NCBI GenBank assembly: GCA_050291465.1
Contig: JBNKJV010000004.1
Coordinates: forward strand, 1 to 64,000
Direction: 5' to 3'
Source: CBFDBF01 sp050291465
Lineage (GTDB): Bacteria; Pseudomonadota; Gammaproteobacteria; Chromatiales; Chromatiaceae
Length of the DNA stretch: 64,000 nt
Both the position numbers and the translations under genes were made by a program. The notes under the pieces were generated by a model, which made no database searches, was not told the DNA's origin, and saw only the letters and a list, made by a program, of their open reading frames with translations. Positions 1-8,653 of this stretch are shown piece by piece (the stretch's first letter is position 1; each line of letters begins with the position of its first letter).

Positions 1-143
1 AAGGCAACCGGCAATATTCCGCTAAAAGTATCCGCACCATAACCAACCACAAACGCCAAAACCCCCCATATTGCAAGGACTCTTGCCTCTGGATCCAAAA
101 GCGCCTTTTTGCAGACACCCAATATTGATAATGATCTGTACAT
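1..143 (-). CDS. Partial small membrane protein, runs off left edge
   Basis: An open frame begins with ATG at 143 and stays open to the window edge (47 codons). An AAGGA-like ribosome site lies about 10 bases upstream. It encodes a basic N-terminus followed by a hydrophobic stretch (about residues 24-42) typical of a membrane segment. It lies just downstream of the truncated RTX-like gene on the same strand and could belong to the same group of small membrane proteins. I do not recognise a family and the end is not visible, so function is unknown. Confidence 0.35.
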   Translation of the reverse strand, partial: MYRSLSILGVCKKALLDPEARVLAIWGVLAFVVGYGADTFSGILPVA

Positions 144-171
144 CTACTTGTTCCTTGTCGTCACATTACGC

Positions 172-1560
172 TTAACAAGAGGAAAGCACCGCCGCTTCCC
201 GCAAATAACGTACCGCACCGGAACCGTGCATATCCGGCAATTCCCGATGGGTTTCCGGTATCTCTATCTGATCGGTGAATTCGGTAAAGAAACTCGATCC
301 GGCAAGCATCAGGCTACCGGTCTGTCCGGTGGATCCGTCAGTACGCAGGAAGGTACCCGTGGCCGTAACCCTATTACCGTTCTGATCGAGGCGTGCACCT
401 GTAGATTCCGTTGAAATAGAATTAATACCGAGCTCCGCGAGCGTATGAAGCTCGTCCGCCTGACTTATACCGTCGTGGTTCCTGTCCTGCCAGACGCGCA
501 GGTCATTGAAAACAGAATCGGAAGCATCGATCTTTCCGTCGCCATTGCCGTCCCGATCAGCCAGGGCCTCATAGGCGTTGGCCGCCAATTGTCCGTTGGA
601 CAACAGCGTATTGTCACCAAACAGCTCGCGACCGGAGTCTATGGTTCCGTTTCCGTCCCGATCCAGTACAAGCAGACCGTCGTCCGCTGAAACCCATCCG
701 GTTCCCTCTTTTACGCCGTCGGCATCGTGATCAAACTTTAATCCATTCCAGCCCGCAATAGCGGAAGTCTCTATGCCGTCGCCGTCCAGGTCCAGGGTGA
801 AGGGGTCGCAAGGATGGTGCCAGTTCTTCGCGGCCTCGTAGTCCTGGTTGACATCGGGATTGACCCAATCGTACAGCTCCCGGCCAAGCCACGCGCCAAA
901 CTCATTAAGCTCCTCCATTATGGGTTGCAGTACGTATTCATCAACGAATTCCGCGGCCACCATAGCAACCCCTACTGCAAACAAAGCGGCAAACACAGGA
1001 GGAAAGCCTACGGCCATCAATCCTCCAAGCACTTCCCAAGCGATCACACTGAATAGTATCGATTTAACGACCTCCCCCACTGTCATATTTGCTGCTTTTG
1101 TAAATTTCCCATCATATATTTCGGTTCCTACTTCCCAGATCGCTATAGCAGTACCTACCCCATTTAACGCCCTTGTCATTCTTTTAAGACGACTAAAGTC
1201 CGGAACAATACTGCGCCATACCGTCATACGATCGACCGACTGTGAGCCGCTAGCCCATGCATGTTCAATACCTGCCGCATACTTTCCTATTTCTGCTTGC
1301 CTTCCCATCCGGTAATATCTGTTTGCATAAGAGCCAGTCCCACCCCAAGCATTTCCAATGCTTTTCCGCCCCCACGCATCTATTTTTCCGTTCAATTCAT
1401 TGATAGCCCTGTTTAGGTCCTCCTGTATCTTTACCATTTCTTCTGCGCTGTCCATTGCAGCGTGAAAGTCCTTATCCGCAAGAGCTCCTAGCCCTGCCAT
1501 CGTGTCGTTTGCTACCTTTGCAAACCCCAGATCTGGATTACCTAATTGTGAATCAGCCAT
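172..1560 (-). CDS. RTX/EF-hand-type calcium-binding protein, apparently C-terminally truncated
   Basis: The 462-residue product has a helical N-terminal part, a hydrophobic Ala/Val-rich segment near residues 165-205, and a C-terminal half rich in D-x-D-G-D calcium loops (DLDGDG, DRDGNG, DRDGNGDG, DRNHDG). This arrangement is typical of large haemolysin-type RTX proteins and polymorphic toxins. In those relatives the PDM-GSG-VR-LREA segment is followed by hundreds more residues. Here the frame stops about ten residues after it, so the protein is probably truncated. The ATG at 1560 is preferred over an in-frame GTG six bases upstream because AGGAGAG lies about 5 bases before it. The start overlaps the preceding membrane-protein gene, suggesting coupling. 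Family is fairly sure; function is not. Confidence 0.75.
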   Translation of the reverse strand: MADSQLGNPDLGFAKVANDTMAGLGALADKDFHAAMDSAEEMVKIQEDLNRAINELNGKIDAWGRKSIGNAWGGTGSYANRYYRMGRQAEIGKYAAGIEHAWASGSQSVDRMTVWRSIVPDFSRLKRMTRALNGVGTAIAIWEVGTEIYDGKFTKAANMTVGEVVKSILFSVIAWEVLGGLMAVGFPPVFAALFAVGVAMVAAEFVDEYVLQPIMEELNEFGAWLGRELYDWVNPDVNQDYEAAKNWHHPCDPFTLDLDGDGIETSAIAGWNGLKFDHDADGVKEGTGWVSADDGLLVLDRDGNGTIDSGRELFGDNTLLSNGQLAANAYEALADRDGNGDGKIDASDSVFNDLRVWQDRNHDGISQADELHTLAELGINSISTESTGARLDQNGNRVTATGTFLRTDGSTGQTGSLMLAGSSFFTEFTDQIEIPETHRELPDMHGSGAVRYLREAAVLSSC

Positions 1561-2179
1561 GATCACTCTCCTTCCTCTTATCCATAAGATGCAATAAAAG
1601 CCGAATTTCTATGCCCACAATAAATCCAGCAATGGCAGCCGCATAAATAGATGCCACTATTCCACTACCAGCTCGACTATCCAGGAACACCCCCTGGGAT
1701 ATTCTGCTAATCCTATCTCCTTGATGCCTCAGAAGTTCCACGGCTTCCGCATGGTTATCCGGCCCAAGCAATAATAGTCCTGCGATAGCCATAGGCCCAA
1801 TTACCACCGCCAAAAAGTAGACTAACCTTTTCTGCTTTCCCTCTGTTGGAAACTTATATCCATCGCGCCTAGACTTAACTACAGTTTTCCCATAATGGAA
1901 GACAGGAATCAGAAATATGGCACAGACAAAGATTGCGCTCATCCCCAACTCCGCAACCTGTGGGAAGGTGGAAAATTCCGCCATATTTCTAACCGATGGT
2001 ATCCATTCCTTAAGAACGCCCGTAATAGTTGCCAGCACAGGATAGCGAGTAAGCACGTCGTCGGGTGCAAACCAAAATACCAGCGCTGGAAGCGCGATTC
2101 CGATAACATGCGCGATCTGCCAGTGGAGAGGGGCCCCTCTCCATCCACGATCTTTTGGATCCGGGTTACTGAATTTCAT
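1553..2179 (-). CDS. Small polytopic membrane protein, paralogue of 2561-3103
   Basis: This 208-residue protein has about four membrane segments (roughly residues 24-41, 80-96, 120-138 and 175-197) separated by a charged cytoplasmic-type loop. I know no named family for it. It resembles the next gene upstream on the same strand: both have a first hydrophobic helix, then an IPS-x12-PQVA segment, a second helix, a K-S-R loop and a third helix. Its last codons overlap the start of the RTX-like gene, and the ribosome site of that gene lies inside this one. A role tied to the RTX-like protein (immunity, export or membrane anchoring) is inference from position only. Confidence 0.65.
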   Translation of the reverse strand: MKFSNPDPKDRGWRGAPLHWQIAHVIGIALPALVFWFAPDDVLTRYPVLATITGVLKEWIPSVRNMAEFSTFPQVAELGMSAIFVCAIFLIPVFHYGKTVVKSRRDGYKFPTEGKQKRLVYFLAVVIGPMAIAGLLLLGPDNHAEAVELLRHQGDRISRISQGVFLDSRAGSGIVASIYAAAIAGFIVGIEIRLLLHLMDKRKESDHG

Positions 2180-2560
2180 AAAATTTCTAACTCCGAACTA
2201 ATTGTCATTTATTAGCCAATATTTTTGACATACACCTAACCTTGCTCACGGTTATCACATAACAAATATTTCGGTTAGCGCTCACCAAGACTTATTCTCT
2301 TATCAAAGCACATACGGAAGTTGATCGGGAACAGAGCAAACCAAGGGAGCAAGAAAACTGTAACAACGCCTCCAAAGGGGGGCGAACACCATTTCAGACA
2401 GACTCTGTTACTTCTTGCTTTCGCGGAATTCCTGGTCGCTACACGAGATAACTTATTGGTATTTGTGTCTTCTACCAAACCGCCGATTAAATACCGAGCA
2501 TTCTCCATTTTCCCACCTCAATGTGATACGCGGAATACGTTCCCTTACATCTCTTAATCG
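2180..2560. other. Gap between the two paralogous membrane-protein genes
   Basis: These 381 bases hold no gene I recognise. A 77-codon minus-strand frame (listed separately) has a fair ribosome site but no familiar sequence. The right part is AT-rich and could carry a promoter for the 1553-2179 gene. No clear terminator or repeat was seen. Confidence 0.4.
2275..2508 (-). CDS. Possible small hypothetical protein
   Basis: A 77-codon frame starts at ATG 2508 with AGGTGG about 5 bases upstream. The product is basic in its first half and has one hydrophobic segment near residues 46-63. It lies 52 bases downstream of the stop of the larger membrane-protein gene on the same strand. There is no recognisable domain, and the cysteine/arginine-rich composition is also what a chance frame would give. 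Included as a weak candidate only. Confidence 0.25.
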   Translation of the reverse strand: MENARYLIGGLVEDTNTNKLSRVATRNSAKARSNRVCLKWCSPPFGGVVTVFLLPWFALFPINFRMCFDKRISLGER

Positions 2561-3103
2561 CTATTTCCTCATACGCGGTAATATCTTTATGTACAAAATA
2601 GTGAAAAATACCAATCCAGCACCTCCCCCTCCGAAGAGAAACCCGCTCCATCCCGCCAACCCAACATAAGTAGTCAGCATCGACCTCTCTATTCTGGAAG
2701 ACCATGCGCCCCCTGGGTTACCCGGAAAAAAGAAAAACAAACCCCAAATCAGCAAAGCTACCACAAGCGGTGTAAGTACATAAAAGCGAAAAGGGTGTTT
2801 TCTTGATTTAATGATACTGTTTTCGATTGGGGTATATCGCACGAATAAATACCCGAGAATAGGCATCCAAATAATCTCATAGACAAGAATCGTCTTAGCT
2901 ACTTGCGGTACATGTGACCTTGCGCCAGTGCGCTCTATGCTTGGAATAATCTGCGAAAACGCATCTACCACGTTGCGCAATAAAATGGAATCATCAAGAA
3001 TATCTGAAGGCAAGGAAAACGTAATCAAGAATACTGATAACATATATATCGCGAATATCAATATCAAAAAGCCTTCCGGTATCCTAGAGTTACTAGCTTT
3101 CAT
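2561..3103 (-). CDS. Small polytopic membrane protein, paralogue of 1553-2179
   Basis: The 180-residue product has about four membrane segments (roughly residues 10-30, 75-90, 105-130 and 150-170), with a Gly/Pro-rich loop before the last. The central segment (IPSIERTG followed by VPQVAK) aligns with IPSVRNMA and FPQVAE in the downstream paralogue. The frame extends upstream to 3187, but those codons overlap the exporter fragment. The ATG at 3103 starts a typical membrane-protein N-terminus, although its ribosome site is weak. The exporter remnant ends exactly where this gene begins, so an insertion or deletion may have placed this gene here. Function unknown. Confidence 0.6.
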   Translation of the reverse strand: MKASNSRIPEGFLILIFAIYMLSVFLITFSLPSDILDDSILLRNVVDAFSQIIPSIERTGARSHVPQVAKTILVYEIIWMPILGYLFVRYTPIENSIIKSRKHPFRFYVLTPLVVALLIWGLFFFFPGNPGGAWSSRIERSMLTTYVGLAGWSGFLFGGGGAGLVFFTILYIKILPRMRK

Positions 3104-3114
3104 AACTAGACACT

Positions 3115-3543
3115 CTAATCCCTGAACGGACAATAGCGTCCGCCAAGAACCGCTCGGCGAGCAAAAAGAATACAAACAACATTCCACGCAGGCTCAAATA
3201 CTTCGTGCAGCAAGACCAAGGAGTGTTTTTCTAGGGGGTTGCGAGTCAATCCCGGCTCATCATCCACCTTAGTGAGGATAGCCCAATGGACGTCTATATG
3301 TTGTGCCGGAACTGGTAACGAGGTCTTGATGAAACTACCCCGTTCACCAGAGTTGCGGCGCATTTCAGACCCCGGAGAACAACCGGCCGGAATAAGGCAT
3401 CCCGGAGAATCCGGGTCCCTAGGATATGCAAACTGATGACGGGGTTGATTGATGTCGGCAGCTAAACCAAAAAAACGCATCACGAGCGTCAGGCAGAGCA
3501 GCCCGCGATCCATCACGTCTTTGGTTGATGCTTTGTGAGGCAT
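3115..3543 (-). pseudogene. Frameshifted remnant of the N-terminal C39-like domain of a HlyB/RtxB-type RTX exporter
   Basis: The start of this 142-codon frame (MDRGLLCLTLVMRFFGLAAD, then RHQF) reads like the peptidase-C39-like domain of type I secretion ABC transporters. The end (LPVPAQHIDVHWAILTKVDD, then NPLEKHSLVL and ILFARRAVL) also matches that domain. The middle does not match in this frame. The neighbouring minus-strand frame at 3312-3410 supplies the expected ILR-A and GLK-x-A pieces, so two compensating frameshifts are likely. The frame ends where the family would enter its transmembrane region (PFD-like end), and no transporter follows. This is a dead fragment of an exporter, consistent with the truncated RTX gene nearby. 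Confidence 0.6.
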
Positions 3544-3648
3544 TCCGTTGCCTTCCTGTTTCCGTCCCTAAGACCCCTGGAAGATATCACAGTCCAATTG
3601 GCGTAACCAGTACCCAATCAGAATTTCTCGAAATACCAATAATACCCT

Positions 3649-5217
3649 CTATTTATCCGATCCCCCCTCACAACGCTTCCTAAAAAACACCGGATAACAT
3701 TTTCTTCCGCTCGCTTTGTTGACGGCATCCAGTTTTGCACGCGCTTCTTCGCAGCGGCCCTCTTCCGCCAGCATCAATCCCTCGACCCTCATCTTTTTGT
3801 CTTCCAATGACGGGGACTCAACGCGTTGCACCAGGGTCTTTGCGATATCCGGCATACCGTCCTCGATCAGCAGCTCAGCCGCGTTCAGACGTTTCTTGTC
3901 GCGGAAAATGGTTTCCATCTCCTTCTGAAACTCTTCCTCGGTCTTATTGGAACCGGGACCTATGGATAACAGATTATCGGTTTCCACCACTCGCATGCCC
4001 TTCAGCATCAGGCTCTGCCCGTCGATGAACTTGCTGTTGCCGGCCAACAGTTCGCCGTTTTCGTCGAAGGCGTAGACCTCCACCGCATACTCGTTTTCTC
4101 CGCCCATCTCATCGGGGATGGTCTTGATGTCATGCAGGGGTACTTCGGTATCCGCGGTGTTGATCCAGACGACGGGATGATAGGTGGTCGATCTGCCTTC
4201 CCTTTCCATACTGTGCAGTTGCAACTGATAGCGGCTCGCCCCCGGCAGCGCCGTCCAGGAGATCCGGTCCTGTTCCAGGTCCACATCCTGGCGCGCGCGC
4301 TCAGGCCACAGCAACTCCACGTTGGGGTTGATAGTCAGTTCCAGTTCGGGGAGCACCGTGGGCGTCTTTGTCGCCTGCAGCAGCTGACCTTCGGATTCAT
4401 ATGCGGGACCTGCATGGTACATGGACTCGGAGAGAATGGGGTTGGGGGGACCACCGACAACCGTAAATTCTTTATTCAAAGGCTGGTCCGGCCAGCCGGT
4501 TATGGTTATGTAGTTGAGGGTCCATTCCTGTTCCGGGACCTTTAACGTAAACAGCCCGTCGCTGTCGGTGACGATCTGTTCGGAAAGATAACGGCTATAG
4601 AAAGACATGGTCAGCGTCGCGTTCACCACCGGCCGCCCCTGGTAGAGGATACGGCCGGTGATATAGGCGTCGCCCTCGGGCATGGGCTCCAGCCGCTCAT
4701 CCGGGACCCATCCGCCGCCGTAGCGCACCAGTTCGTGGAAAAACCCTAAGCGACCGCGCATCGGCCCCTGGGTCTCATAACTCCCCTCTCCACTGCTACC
4801 TGCGAGCCCGACGGCGTCATACCTGGCCAGCCCGAAGTACTGTATATCCATGACGGCGATCCAACCCATAGCCGGCAAACTCAACAGTATCGCCAGCAGA
4901 CCCCCGACTACCCCCGCCTTGCTCAACGGCGGACGTTGCGGCGCGCTTTCCGCCTTCTTGTAGCTGACTACCAGGCTGGAGAGCAGGAGGATCACCGCCG
5001 TCGCCGTCATTACCAGGGCCACGCCGATTATAGTCGCACCACTCCAGGGCGACTCGCCGGACATGATCTTCCAGGTTACCGGAAAGGCTCCGCCCGAAAC
5101 GACTAACACCGCCAGCAACAGGGCAAAAAACAGCAGCCCGAGATCGAGGCGGCGATTGAGGAAATGTCCACCGACGACGGTGAACAGTGACAACAGAGGG
5201 CTGAAAATCTTACGCAT
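3649..5217 (-). CDS. Membrane protein with carboxypeptidase-regulatory-like and TPR-like parts
   Basis: The 522-residue product begins with hydrophobic segments (about residues 5-20, 27-45, 60-85 and 103-125). A mostly extracytoplasmic region follows, containing a beta-rich stretch (about 185-240; GRILYQGRPVVNATLT) like a carboxypeptidase regulatory or transthyretin-like fold. A fibronectin-like segment (about 315-370) and a helical, TPR-like charged tail (430-522) complete it. AGGAGTTATC precedes the ATG. It is the last gene of a tightly spaced minus-strand run. I do not know a named family; a role in cell-envelope structure is inference only. Confidence 0.7.
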   Translation of the reverse strand: MRKIFSPLLSLFTVVGGHFLNRRLDLGLLFFALLLAVLVVSGGAFPVTWKIMSGESPWSGATIIGVALVMTATAVILLLSSLVVSYKKAESAPQRPPLSKAGVVGGLLAILLSLPAMGWIAVMDIQYFGLARYDAVGLAGSSGEGSYETQGPMRGRLGFFHELVRYGGGWVPDERLEPMPEGDAYITGRILYQGRPVVNATLTMSFYSRYLSEQIVTDSDGLFTLKVPEQEWTLNYITITGWPDQPLNKEFTVVGGPPNPILSESMYHAGPAYESEGQLLQATKTPTVLPELELTINPNVELLWPERARQDVDLEQDRISWTALPGASRYQLQLHSMEREGRSTTYHPVVWINTADTEVPLHDIKTIPDEMGGENEYAVEVYAFDENGELLAGNSKFIDGQSLMLKGMRVVETDNLLSIGPGSNKTEEEFQKEMETIFRDKKRLNAAELLIEDGMPDIAKTLVQRVESPSLEDKKMRVEGLMLAEEGRCEEARAKLDAVNKASGRKCYPVFFRKRCEGGSDK

Positions 5218-5261
5218 GATAACTCCTGTCCTTGAGCGGCAATGCCGCCTGTCCCGGCCCG

Positions 5262-6497
5262 CTACAGTTTAATTCGCAGACAGCGAAAACTCTCCCGGGC
5301 CTCCAGCGGGGCGCGGAAACATACCGCCTTGCCCTGCCGGTAAGAATATTCATCTTCGTAGTAGGGGTTCCACACCTTATCCGCGGCGAACCGGAAGTGA
5401 TGTATGTAATTGAACAACTCTATCTTGGCATCCAGATCCAGGAGTCTCTGGACATACTCCTCCCAGTTCGGCGCGCTGACCTCGAGCATAGCGTGTCCGA
5501 CATAATTTCTGATCATGGAGGTTGAGATATCCGGTTTTACTCCGCTTTCCACCTCCTCCGCAAACTCCTTGGGGCTCATTTCGGAGAGTTTCTCCACCCT
5601 GGAATAGACCGGGACGATCGCGTTGGCGGTCATATTCGGCTTATAGATGAGTCTCTTCAAGAAGACCATGAAGACGCGCTTGGCGCCTTCCTGCTCCGTA
5701 TGTTCGTCCACGTCGAGTATCACATGATACAGGGACATGAACTCCCTCGCGCTTATCTGACCGAACCCTTTCTCCTCCGGGGACAGAGGCGGTATCTTAT
5801 GGACCTGCAACACCCCCTGTTCACGATCCAGGATGACGCTCGCCACATCCAATATCTCAGAGACTTTGAATGCATATATCAGCTTGCCGATGATAGTGTC
5901 CTGCAGCGCCATGTTTTGCCTGGCCACGGCCAATCTATTCATCAACAGTCTCAGCGCCTCCTCCGTTCTCCCTTCCTTATAGATGGAGATCGCCTTTAAC
6001 ACCGCCAGCCTTGTCGCCCTGGAGATATAGTCATACTCGGGAATCGGCTCATTCATCGACGGCATGGTCATGGTGTTGAACTCACCGGTCGCCTGGATCT
6101 TCCTCACCCGTTCTATCAGTACCCTGTTTTCCGCTTCGAGGGCGTCGATATCGAACTCTTTGGTGAAAAGGGTTTTCAGGCAGCCCGCGTCCGATACCGA
6201 GCAGAACAGCTCGCCTTCCGGCAGCGGAAGCCGTTGGGAATACGGATACTCCGCCACCGGATAGTTCTCGTCCCCCTCCAACAGGCGGTACTCCTCCAGC
6301 AGGCTCCTGCCCAGCTCCGCCGGGTCCTCATCGGGTGCGGCGACTATTCCCAGAAGATAAATGAACGATCCACTCTCCTTCTTATAGTCCACCCTATCCA
6401 GGAGCGCCTGCGCCTCGGGGCCTAACTCCTCATCGAAAAGATTGAGAACAAACAGGACGGCCAGTATCAGAATTGATATAAGCAGTATTTTTTTCAT
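5262..6497 (-). CDS. Hypothetical protein with N-terminal membrane anchor
   Basis: The 411-residue product has one N-terminal hydrophobic helix (residues 4-20) without a clear cleavage site, so it is probably anchored with the rest in the periplasm. The body is mostly helical and acidic. It contains one cysteine pair near residues 98 and 105 (CSVSDAGC) and helical-repeat-like stretches around 160-260 (EGRTEEALRLLMNRLAVARQ). I recognise no domain. It lies 44 bases upstream of the 522-residue membrane protein and 66 bases downstream of the DUF4234-like gene, so the three are probably co-transcribed. Confidence 0.65.
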   Translation of the reverse strand: MKKILLISILILAVLFVLNLFDEELGPEAQALLDRVDYKKESGSFIYLLGIVAAPDEDPAELGRSLLEEYRLLEGDENYPVAEYPYSQRLPLPEGELFCSVSDAGCLKTLFTKEFDIDALEAENRVLIERVRKIQATGEFNTMTMPSMNEPIPEYDYISRATRLAVLKAISIYKEGRTEEALRLLMNRLAVARQNMALQDTIIGKLIYAFKVSEILDVASVILDREQGVLQVHKIPPLSPEEKGFGQISAREFMSLYHVILDVDEHTEQEGAKRVFMVFLKRLIYKPNMTANAIVPVYSRVEKLSEMSPKEFAEEVESGVKPDISTSMIRNYVGHAMLEVSAPNWEEYVQRLLDLDAKIELFNYIHHFRFAADKVWNPYYEDEYSYRQGKAVCFRAPLEARESFRCLRIKL

Positions 6498-6563
6498 TAT
6501 TTTCCGCTACTCGAAATAGGGTGAGGGCCCGATTCGGCGCGTGCAATGGGATACATTCTGTTT

Positions 6564-7124
6564 TTACTGGGGCAGATACTCCGGCGCGAAGATCACGAAG
6601 AAATTGAGGCCCAGTATCAACCCGCCCAATACGATTCCCACTGCGTTCCAGGCGGTAAAACGTTCATTGTTCTCGAAATCCGGCATGCGTTTCCTGTTTA
6701 CGGCCAGCGCGAGCTTGTTCGGCAGAATCAGTACCGCAACCGCCAGGAAGCCTATCAGCCAATAGGGATCCGGAAACTGGGATACTATCTGAAACAATAT
6801 GTATCCGATGGCGAGGAGCCCCGCGGGCAGTGTGGATTCCAATTCGTAATCCTCGGCCACGTTTCTGATTTTCTTGAACATGCTGTAGGCCCAGATCGGG
6901 GAGAAAAAGGCCCGCCAGAACGGCATGAGTTTTGCCCCGCTCCTGTCCCTTATCATCACCCAGTTTTTATAGAACCAGTACAGTTCATACAAACCCAGGG
7001 TTACCGTGGACATCACTACCAGTTTGAGAGTTGATGTGGTGAAGAAATAGGGTCCGTCTGCTCTCGTAACTACCTGCTCAACGGTACTTTTCGGCGGGGC
7101 ATAAGGATCCAGTGCCTCTCCCAT
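6564..7124 (-). CDS. DUF4234-like membrane protein
   Basis: The product (186 residues) has a soluble N-terminus of about 30 residues. A segment reading TLGLYELYWFYKNW follows, typical of DUF4234 and related small membrane proteins of unknown role. Three to four hydrophobic segments are present (about 33-50, 100-112, 120-137 and 160-180). AAGGAGAATCCT lies directly before the ATG. It shares strand and close spacing (34-66 bases) with both neighbours. Domain assignment is from motif memory and moderately sure; no biochemical function is known to me. Confidence 0.65.
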   Translation of the reverse strand: MGEALDPYAPPKSTVEQVVTRADGPYFFTTSTLKLVVMSTVTLGLYELYWFYKNWVMIRDRSGAKLMPFWRAFFSPIWAYSMFKKIRNVAEDYELESTLPAGLLAIGYILFQIVSQFPDPYWLIGFLAVAVLILPNKLALAVNRKRMPDFENNERFTAWNAVGIVLGGLILGLNFFVIFAPEYLPQ

Positions 7125-7158
7125 AGGATTCTCCTTTATTCTTATTGGTTTCTATTTA

Positions 7159-7431
7159 TTATGCCTTCAACAAGGTCCACATACCTATACCCATGAAGCA
7201 GATCCCTGCGATGTAATGAAGATATTTCTCGCTCACGTAATGACATATGGCGCTCCCGGCGAGAACGCCGATGCATGTGGTGGCAATAAGCGCCAGGGAT
7301 GCCCCGAAAAATATCGTGAGCTTGCTGACTTCCTTATCTGCCGCAAACAGTACCGTGGCCAGTTGAGTCTTATCTCCAAGCTCCGCAATAAACACGGTGG
7401 CGAACACCGTAAGAAATACCTTGTAATCCAA
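7159..7431 (-). CDS. Half-length GDT1/UPF0016-family membrane protein (putative cation transporter)
   Basis: The 90-residue product contains the family signature E-L-G-D-K-T at residues 17-22 and three hydrophobic helices. GDT1/TMEM165 proteins usually carry two copies of this unit (about 190 residues) and have been linked to manganese or calcium transport. This one has a single copy, so it would need to form a homodimer or pair with another single-copy protein; no second copy is visible nearby. The start is TTG at 7431, supported by GGGGGAA about 8 bases upstream. Substrate is not predictable from sequence alone. Confidence 0.8.
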   Translation of the reverse strand: MDYKVFLTVFATVFIAELGDKTQLATVLFAADKEVSKLTIFFGASLALIATTCIGVLAGSAICHYVSEKYLHYIAGICFMGIGMWTLLKA

Positions 7432-7477
7432 CTCTAATTCCCCCTCTTCAAATGATGGGACCCTGCAGATCTTTGAC

Positions 7478-7702
7478 TTAGAAAATAAATATGATCAAAG
7501 CACCGGCAAGGGCCCAGAAAAACCAGAAAGAGGCATCCTTCCAGAACTTGATCACGTACACGGGCCACAGGATACCGAAGAAAAAGAGCATTCCCAGTCC
7601 CCATCCGGTACCTTTTTCGAAGGCCTGTACCGTCAGAAATAGCGCCCCGATTAAAAATATGATTATGCCGACATAGTCTATCCCGGTGGTGATTAACTCC
7701 AT
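7478..7702 (-). CDS. Small hydrophobic membrane protein
   Basis: This 74-residue protein consists almost entirely of three hydrophobic helices (about 8-28, 34-50 and 56-74) with few charged residues. A clear ribosome site (GGGGAGAG) lies about 5 bases before the ATG. It lies between the zinc-ribbon gene and the GDT1-like gene with gaps of 61 and 46 bases. No family is recognised. Conserved-looking Trp/Phe content suggests a genuine membrane protein. Confidence 0.6.
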   Translation of the reverse strand: MELITTGIDYVGIIIFLIGALFLTVQAFEKGTGWGLGMLFFFGILWPVYVIKFWKDASFWFFWALAGALIIFIF

Positions 7703-7763
7703 AATTACTCTCCCCTTCTTATTTTTCTGGTAGATAAAAAGCTCTCGGACGGATCCGTTGATA

Positions 7764-8144
7764 TCACCGGCTGATCATAAGTACCGACGCTGCAATCAAA
7801 AGGAGAACCGTAACGCCCAGGCCGATCAGAGCGGGAGTATTTCGTCTTGCCAACTCCGAAAGTCTCAGGCGCATGAGCTGTCTTTCGTGGTCCTCTATTT
7901 CATCCCCGCAGCCACGGCAGTATCTATCGGCAATGGCCACAAATTCCTCGCAGTGCACACAGCGATATCTATCCCTGGTGTTCCAGGGCATGGCCCACAT
8001 CGGGGAACGGATATTCTTCTCCATGATTTCCACATCGTCACTGGTAAAGCGAACCCCGCAGCCGCGGCAATAGGCATTCCCATGCGCCGCTATGGCGCCG
8101 CAGTGAGGGCAGCGGTAGATGTCATACAGTGTCCTTGCTTCCAT
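7764..8144 (-). CDS. Tandem zinc-ribbon protein with C-terminal membrane anchor
   Basis: The 126-residue product has two zinc-ribbon units, each with two CxxC knuckles: Cys12/15 with Cys26/29, and Cys62/65 with Cys76/79. CRGCG recurs in both, so the units look duplicated. A single hydrophobic helix (about 105-122) at the C-terminus would tether the ribbons to the cytoplasmic face of the membrane. Such proteins are common but mostly uncharacterised. A second membrane-linked zinc-ribbon gene lies 57 bases upstream on the same strand, suggesting related roles. Confidence 0.7.
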   Translation of the reverse strand: MEARTLYDIYRCPHCGAIAAHGNAYCRGCGVRFTSDDVEIMEKNIRSPMWAMPWNTRDRYRCVHCEEFVAIADRYCRGCGDEIEDHERQLMRLRLSELARRNTPALIGLGVTVLLLIAASVLMISR

Positions 8145-8201
8145 GTTTCCGGCGGATCAAATGCTGATGGAATTATAACTGCTGATGATAAGGGCCGGTG
8201 C

Positions 8202-8546
8202 CTAGGTCCCCTCTATACGCGATTCGTCCACCACGTTCTGGCACCTGCGGCAAAGGGCGTTATTTGCTCGATTCTTCTTTCCGCAAATGGGGCATACCCA
8301 GTCCCGGGAAGGGGGCTCCACCTCCTCAAGCCTTTGCTTCAGTTCCCCGGTACGCTGTTTCCTCAGGTATCTCCATGTTATCACCAATACCACGAATATT
8401 ACCCAGAAAACCGGGCTTCGCACCCATGTATACAACCAGACATACAGGTATACCGGAATCGGTAGATTTGAGTAATCCGTGGCCGAGGCATATTGGGACG
8501 GCATCAGACCGGCCAGGATGAACAGGATTGTTATTCTTTTGCTCAT
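8202..8546 (-). CDS. Membrane protein with C-terminal zinc ribbon
   Basis: The start is set at ATG 8546 because GGGGAGGATA lies directly before it; the open frame itself extends further. The 114-residue product has an N-terminal signal-like segment (residues 1-22, ending ASA) and a membrane helix at about 42-60. A charged linker follows, then a zinc ribbon with Cys85, Cys88, Cys99 and Cys102. The ribbon is on the opposite side of the membrane from the signal-like N-terminus, hence probably cytoplasmic. Function unknown. Confidence 0.65.
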   Translation of the reverse strand: MSKRITILFILAGLMPSQYASATDYSNLPIPVYLYVWLYTWVRSPVFWVIFVVLVITWRYLRKQRTGELKQRLEEVEPPSRDWVCPICGKKNRANNALCRRCQNVVDESRIEGT

Positions 8547-8653
8547 TATCCTCCCCTGGGCGAAAAGCGGTGACAGGAAGCACTTGCAGACAAACGACCG
8601 TAATAAAGCGGCCGTTCCCAATTAACGGCTGTACAAAGTCGCCGCCTAAAGGA

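Noticed and set aside
7432..7477. Manganese (yybP-ykoY) riboswitch ahead of the GDT1-like gene
   Set aside because: The gap of 46 bases is too short and shows no matching structure.
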